Source: Paraburkholderia polaris
GTDB lineage: Bacteria > Pseudomonadota > Gammaproteobacteria > Burkholderiales > Burkholderiaceae
Assembly (NCBI RefSeq): GCF_012927345.1
Contig: NZ_JABBGJ010000040.1
Location: 42,280 to 106,279 of the forward strand
Reading direction: 5' to 3'
Length of the DNA: 64,000 nt
Position 1 is the first letter of the stretch. Every line of letters begins with the position of its first letter. The position numbers and the translations under genes are program-made. Below, piece by piece: positions 59,908-64,000 of this stretch. The notes beneath the pieces were generated by a model. The model did not search any database and had not been told where the DNA came from. It was given only the letters and a program-made list of their open reading frames with translations.

Positions 59908-60783
59908 CTATGCCGAACCTTGCGTGACCTGTTCCGCCGCCGGCCCGGCGGCTGCATCGCCGTATGGCGTGCTCGGTTCGGCCGCCATTGGCAGCGTGTC
60001 GGCCGTGTCGTTCGCGGGCAACGGATACTGGAAGCGCCGCAGCGCGCGGCGCCGCAATGGCACTACGCCGGCTTGCCCCATTGCCGGACGAACCGGACCT
60101 TCGTCATCGTTGCGCAGTACCTGCAAATGAGCCGACAGCCAACCGTTGTAGAGCGCGACCGCGGCGGCACGATTAGGCGCTCCGAGTTGCTGAAATATGC
60201 TGGTCAGGTGGATCTTGACGGTGCCTTCACTGATGCCGAGCGTGCGCGCGATCATCTTGTTAGTGCTACCCATGTGGACGCAGCGCATGATCTGCTCCTG
60301 TCGGGGCGACAGGCCGTTGGAAAGTTTGGTCCGGCGCGGTGGCGGACTCTTCTCGTCGAACAGCCGGATGGTGGCGTCCGGCGGTAGCGGAGGGTTGAGC
60401 GCCAACGCGCCGGGCGGCACATAGTGACCGCCCAGCAGAACCATCTCGAAAGCGCGCACGATCAGGCACGGGTCGGTTTCGCGCGGAACCACGCCGAGCA
60501 CACCTTCGTCCATGAGGTCTCGCACGGCAGTTGGAGAGACCTCGTCGGTCAGCACTGCAATACGCAGGTCCGGGTAATGGCTGAGCAGATGACGGGTATC
60601 TTCAACCGACATCCAGTCCTGCCAATCGATCACGAGCAGGTCGGGCCGCAGGCGCTTGAGCGTACGTTCAACCTGACGCCAATCCTGTGCTTCGTTAAAG
60701 CGCGCTAGTCGGTCGATTTGCCGCAGCAGTGCTTTGAGTCCATCGCGTCGTTCCGCGTCTGAGTTGAGTATTGAGAATCGCAT
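59908..60783 (-). CDS. LuxR/NarL-type response regulator with atypical receiver
   Basis: A 291-residue protein. Receiver-like domain at ~1-125: D53 (LLVIDWQDW) is in phosphoacceptor position and T79 is conserved, but the usual Lys is Arg101 (VPRETDP) and the N-terminal acidic pair is incomplete, so phosphorylation may be altered. The LuxR HTH is at ~155-215 (LSPRQEQIMRCVHMGSTNKM, GISEGTVKIHLTSIFQQLG). A Pro/Ala-rich tail of ~70 residues follows. ATG 60783 follows GGAG by 7 nt. No sensor kinase is nearby. Confidence 0.88.
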   Translation of the reverse strand: MRFSILNSDAERRDGLKALLRQIDRLARFNEAQDWRQVERTLKRLRPDLLVIDWQDWMSVEDTRHLLSHYPDLRIAVLTDEVSPTAVRDLMDEGVLGVVPRETDPCLIVRAFEMVLLGGHYVPPGALALNPPLPPDATIRLFDEKSPPPRRTKLSNGLSPRQEQIMRCVHMGSTNKMIARTLGISEGTVKIHLTSIFQQLGAPNRAAAVALYNGWLSAHLQVLRNDDEGPVRPAMGQAGVVPLRRRALRRFQYPLPANDTADTLPMAAEPSTPYGDAAAGPAAEQVTQGSA

Positions 60784-60929
60784 GCCATGTCTCCAGATGA
60801 ATCGGGCGAGGTGGCGCGATGCGTGCGGACCGGCGAGGTTGCCGGGCGAATTACGATGCGCCACCGGCACTATGATGACAAATTCCTTCCATTTTGACCG
60901 CCTGTCCAAAAGGCATAGGAGGAATGACG

Positions 60930-60959
60930 TAAAAAAACCCCGCGCGCGGCGGGGCTTTC
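60930..60959 (-). terminator. Rho-independent terminator of the DUF2863 gene
   Basis: On the minus strand: AAAGCCCCGCCGCGCGCGGGGTTTTTTT (in parts GCCCCGC-cgcg-CGGGGT), with a run of seven T residues, ~42 bp after the DUF2863 stop. Confidence 0.88.
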
Positions 60960-61000
60960 TGATGTCGACGGCACGGCGCAATGACGCCGGCACCGGTGGG

Positions 61001-62215
61001 TCAGTGGAAATGGGGTTGCGCGGGCTCCGCGTCCTCCGGCATTTCGGCGTGGACGATTTCGCCGAGCGGGTCCGCATAGAGCGGGACACCGCAGTCATCA
61101 CAATATTCCGGCTCGAAGCGGCCCGCGTGGCGGCGCACGTCTGTCACGCCGGTTTCCTTGAGCAATGCGACGATTTCTTCTAGCGGGTCGTCTGACGCAG
61201 CGGTTTCTTGCGGTTCTTCATCGATGCCGGGCTCGCCGTTCTCGCGGCCGTAAAGTGGCCACACGACGCCGTAGATCACGTCATTGCTGCCCCGGCGCGT
61301 GAAGCCGACGCGGTATTCGTCAATACGGCGCTCGCCGAAGCCGGCGACAACCGCGCGCAACTCCTGTGGCGCCGCGCCGATTGTGTCGAACAGATAACGC
61401 ACGGCGGTACGTACCGTGTGAGGGCGCACGCTTTCGTCGGCGTCGCGGCAGGCTGAATAATAGGCATCCGGCAGCAGGCACTCGAATTCACATCCGGGCA
61501 GCACCAGCGACAGATTGGCGCCGCCTTGCGTTGCCCATTGTTCGAGGCATTGGCCGCGCTCGATCCGGCTGCCATTCTCTTCTTCCTGCCAGCGAAACGC
61601 CGGTTCGCCCACCGGCGCCGCGACCACAGCAAGCAGAAAGCGCGGGTCGGCCAGGATTGGTGAAGTTTCCGGCAGTTCGCCAAAATTGAGTTTGACGTTG
61701 CCGCCAGCCATCGCTGTTTGAGCAAGTTGCTGGGCAATGCGCCAGGTTTCGACGTGGTGACGCGGCAGTTGGTCGATGCTGTAAAGGAACGGCACCATGG
61801 CGACACGCGTGTTGGCCGCGAGCACGTGCGCCTGCAGGTGCGCGCGCAGCGCGTCGGCCGCGTCCGCTTTGAGCGGGCCGGAAGGAATCATGTAGCGAGT
61901 CCAGGCCAGCACCGGCGCGGCAATCAGCAGCGCTTCATAAGGCACGCCTTCATGTTCGACGATGAACGACTCGCTGTGCGTTTCCGCCATGTCGGCGAGT
62001 GCACCGTAAGCATCAGGATGATTCTGCTGCAGATGATCGAGCGCGGCGTCCAGCGTTGTCTGGTTGGCGTTGCGGACGATCTTGGCCAGCAGCGCATCGA
62101 GCTTCGCTTCCCAGAAGCGGTCTTCGGTGCGGCTGCCTGACGCGAAAAGCGCGAGCGAAAGACCGACAAGTTTGTCGGCATCGGGGGGGAGACGTTTGGC
62201 GATTCGCGAGCGCAT
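61001..62215 (-). CDS. DUF2863 family protein
   Basis: A 404-residue soluble protein known from Burkholderiales and relatives. It starts MRSRIAKRLPPDADKLVGLS; a long mixed alpha/beta body is followed near the C-terminus by a possible metal site, FEPEYCDDCGVPLYADPLGE (CxxC), then HAEMPEDAEPAQPHFH. No enzymatic motif is recognised. Single gene with its own terminator. Function unknown. Confidence 0.85.
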   Translation of the reverse strand: MRSRIAKRLPPDADKLVGLSLALFASGSRTEDRFWEAKLDALLAKIVRNANQTTLDAALDHLQQNHPDAYGALADMAETHSESFIVEHEGVPYEALLIAAPVLAWTRYMIPSGPLKADAADALRAHLQAHVLAANTRVAMVPFLYSIDQLPRHHVETWRIAQQLAQTAMAGGNVKLNFGELPETSPILADPRFLLAVVAAPVGEPAFRWQEEENGSRIERGQCLEQWATQGGANLSLVLPGCEFECLLPDAYYSACRDADESVRPHTVRTAVRYLFDTIGAAPQELRAVVAGFGERRIDEYRVGFTRRGSNDVIYGVVWPLYGRENGEPGIDEEPQETAASDDPLEEIVALLKETGVTDVRRHAGRFEPEYCDDCGVPLYADPLGEIVHAEMPEDAEPAQPHFH

Positions 62216-62486
62216 AAATCCGGAAATTGGGGGGTGCAGAACCTTATATTCTAGTCTTTCTATGCCGCCATATTATTTGGCTGACTATGCGGGATGGATT
62301 GGGACGTTTCCGCATTAAAAAATAAGCCTGTTGCGGGTGCCGTCACATGCGTTGCGTAGCGTCCTGGCCGGATGATATAAGACATGCCCGGGGGCATGAC
62401 TCGCTTCTATACTGACTGCCTTCAGTGGGCGCCTGGCAAGCGTATGTCTATTCGTCGCTGTGGTCTGGCACAACAGGAGATTCATA

Positions 62487-63602
62487 GTGAAATCGGACCA
62501 ACTGATTGAACGTCTCGCCGCAGTGTTCGCGTTGATCATATTGGTGGGTGGCTCCCTGCTGGTGCTTGCGCCTTTTACGACCGCGCTGCTGTGGGGCGCC
62601 ATCCTAAGTTATAGCTCGTGGGGCTTGTACCGGCGGCTTACTACGGCAGTGGGGGGGCGGCGGAAGCTGGCCGCGACGTTGATCGTGCTCATCATTCTGG
62701 TTGTGGTGCTTGGCCCGTTCGTCTATGCGGGCTTTGCTTTCGGTGCGCACGTTCACGACATCGTCGCGTTGGTACAGAGACTCTTCGAGGCTGGCTTGCC
62801 GGATTTGCCGCCGTGGGTGGGGCGAATCCCGTTGATTGGTTCGAACATCGAGACGTTTTGGGCGAATGTAACGAGTAGCAACTCCGAACTGATCGCGCAA
62901 ATGCGTGCGCTTGCGGCGCCGGCCGGCAAGTGGATTCTGGCGGCTGGGATCGCTGTTACGCACGGCCTGGGATTGTTGGCGCTGAGTATCGTGCTCGCGT
63001 TCTTCTTTTATACCGGAGGGGAGGGCGCGGCGGCCTGGCTGAGGGCGGGCATGCGGCGCATCGCCGGCGAACGCGCCGACTACTTGCTGACGCTGGCGGG
63101 CAGCACGGTGAAGGGGGTGGTCTACGGAATTCTCGGCACGGCGCTTGTGCAAGGCATTCTTGCCGGCTTCGGTTGCTGGATTGCGGGCGTCCCGGCGCCG
63201 GCGCTGCTTGGGCTAGCGACGTTCTTCCTGTCAGTTATACCGGGCGGCCCGGTTGTCGTCTGGCTGCCTGCGGCGATCTGGCTGTATCACGGCGGCGCAA
63301 CGGGTTGGGCAATCTTTCTGGTTGTGTGGGGCGTGTTGGTCGTCGGCATGTCCGACAACGTCATCAAGCCGATCCTGATCGGCAAGAGTAGTGACATGCC
63401 GTTGATCCTGGTGATGCTGGGCATCCTGGGCGGTGCGTTTGCTTTCGGCTTCCTTGGTGTTTTCATTGGCCCAACTTTGCTGGCGGTTGCCTATACCGTG
63501 CTGCACGATTGGACGATCGGCGCCCCGGCAGCGCGCGCTCTGGCATCCGACGTGGAAGTGCCGGTTGCCGATGAGTCGGGGCGCATAGAAAAGGCGCCTT
63601 GA
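62487..63602 (+). CDS. AI-2E family transporter (PF01594)
   Basis: A 371-residue inner-membrane protein with seven to eight hydrophobic segments. The long extracytoplasmic loop lies at ~85-145 and the conserved LGIATFFLSVIPGGPVVVWLPAAI-type block at ~240. Family members export or exchange small molecules (AI-2 in TqsA; sodium-proton exchange in others). The GTG at 62487 follows AGGAG by 8 nt; another GTG at 62460 has no site. The 270 bp upstream hold no further gene. Confidence 0.88.
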   Translation: MKSDQLIERLAAVFALIILVGGSLLVLAPFTTALLWGAILSYSSWGLYRRLTTAVGGRRKLAATLIVLIILVVVLGPFVYAGFAFGAHVHDIVALVQRLFEAGLPDLPPWVGRIPLIGSNIETFWANVTSSNSELIAQMRALAAPAGKWILAAGIAVTHGLGLLALSIVLAFFFYTGGEGAAAWLRAGMRRIAGERADYLLTLAGSTVKGVVYGILGTALVQGILAGFGCWIAGVPAPALLGLATFFLSVIPGGPVVVWLPAAIWLYHGGATGWAIFLVVWGVLVVGMSDNVIKPILIGKSSDMPLILVMLGILGGAFAFGFLGVFIGPTLLAVAYTVLHDWTIGAPAARALASDVEVPVADESGRIEKAP

Positions 63603-63621
63603 AATAAATTCCAGATAGCGC

Positions 63622-63650
63622 TTGCAAGGCGCGGTTCGGCTCGCTAGAAT
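63622..63650 (+). promoter_or_regulatory. Predicted rRNA operon promoter P1
   Basis: TTGCAA, 17 bp, TAGAAT, just after the AI-2E stop. It is the upstream member of a tandem pair pointing to the window edge. Confidence 0.6.
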
Positions 63651-63753
63651 CTCGCTCTTTCGTGCTTCGGACACCGGGGCACGGGAGGCGGGAGAGCCAG
63701 TAGTGGCAAGGCTTTCAGCGAAGTGAGCGGGTTGAGAAAGTTAGAAAAACCTG

Positions 63754-63782
63754 TTGACGACGTAGCGAAAGTTCTTCATAAT
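63754..63782 (+). promoter_or_regulatory. Predicted rRNA operon promoter P2
   Basis: TTGACG, 17 bp, CATAAT, with an A-rich UP-like stretch upstream (GAAAGTTAGAAAAACC). Both hexamers are 5 of 6. Confidence 0.7.
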
Positions 63783-63896
63783 CTCGTTTCTCTGCTGCTG
63801 ATGCAGCGACGCAGAACGAAGCGGTACCGGGTGGTTGCGAGGTGGGCGGTTGATGCCTGCAGCGCGCGGTGCGGTTTGGGTGGTGAATGCGTAATC

Positions 63897-64000
63897 GATC
63901 TTTAAAAATTAACAGCCGATAAGTGTGGGCGCTTGATGCGCGACGCGCAGTGGACTCTTCGGGGTCTGCTGGAAGCGAAAGTATCAAGTCTCACACTAGT
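63897..64000 (+). other. rRNA operon leader (boxA-like and following), 16S beyond window
   Basis: GATCTTTAAAAATTAACA resembles the antitermination boxA of rrn leaders. The following GCCGATAAGTGTGGGCGCTTG and the end TCAAGTCTCACACTAGT look like Burkholderia 16S leaders, as recalled. No coding frame is present between 63603 and the edge. Confidence 0.65.

Overview
The window looks like a core stretch of the main chromosome of a betaproteobacterium, most likely Burkholderia sensu lato (Paraburkholderia-like). The reasons are the high GC content, the order ilvIHC-psd-pssA-leuA, rpsO-pnp, tpiA-secG-tRNA-Leu-nuoA-N followed by DUF2818 and a NUDIX gene, and several Burkholderiales-type families (DUF3106, DUF3619, DUF2863, DUF1178). 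The genus is inferred from gene content and order, not from a database search.

Layout. Positions 1-7.5 kb (minus strand): a membrane glycosyltransferase cut by the window edge, an SDR oxidoreductase, a LOG-family phosphoribohydrolase overlapping a TetR regulator, and a three-gene unit metallophosphoesterase -> GT4 glycosyltransferase -> diacylglycerol kinase behind a Pho-box-like direct repeat. 7.6-9.9 kb (minus): an ECF-type sigma factor with three small linked envelope genes (DUF3619, DUF3106, RDD). 10.2-17.4 kb (plus): branched-chain amino acid synthesis (ilvI, ilvH, ilvC, leuA) with phosphatidylethanolamine synthesis (psd, pssA) in between. 17.7-25.6 kb: a lipoprotein, a solute-binding protein without a linked transporter, rpsO, pnp, a quinone oxidoreductase, tpiA, secG and tRNA-Leu(GAG). 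25.7-41.7 kb: the 14-gene complex I operon plus DUF2818 and a NUDIX hydrolase.

42-42.8 kb holds a small accessory island: a HicA-like, cysteine-rich toxin gene that is frameshifted, an intact HTH partner gene, and a 21-bp-arm inverted repeat over the predicted promoter. 43-54 kb is acyl-CoA catabolism: a plus-strand set of two acyl-CoA dehydrogenases and two MaoC hydratases, and a minus-strand set (3-hydroxyacyl-CoA dehydrogenase, enoyl-CoA hydratase, histidine phosphatase, APH-like kinase, ACAD11-like dehydrogenase, GST). The kinase/dehydrogenase pair suggests 4-hydroxyacyl-CoA breakdown. 54-63.6 kb has an aminotransferase, an orphan PIN protein, yaaA, an M14 carboxypeptidase, a secreted protein with a histone-like tail, a CbiM-like membrane protein, a LuxR-type regulator, DUF2863 and an AI-2E family permease. 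The window ends inside what looks like an rRNA operon leader behind two tandem promoters; the 16S gene itself lies beyond the edge.

Best candidates for something undescribed: (1) the predicted phosphate-regulated lipid-remodelling operon at 4.7-7.45 kb; (2) the broken toxin / intact antitoxin pair with its large palindrome at 41.95-42.83 kb; (3) the kinase-ACAD catabolic operon at 47.9-53.5 kb.
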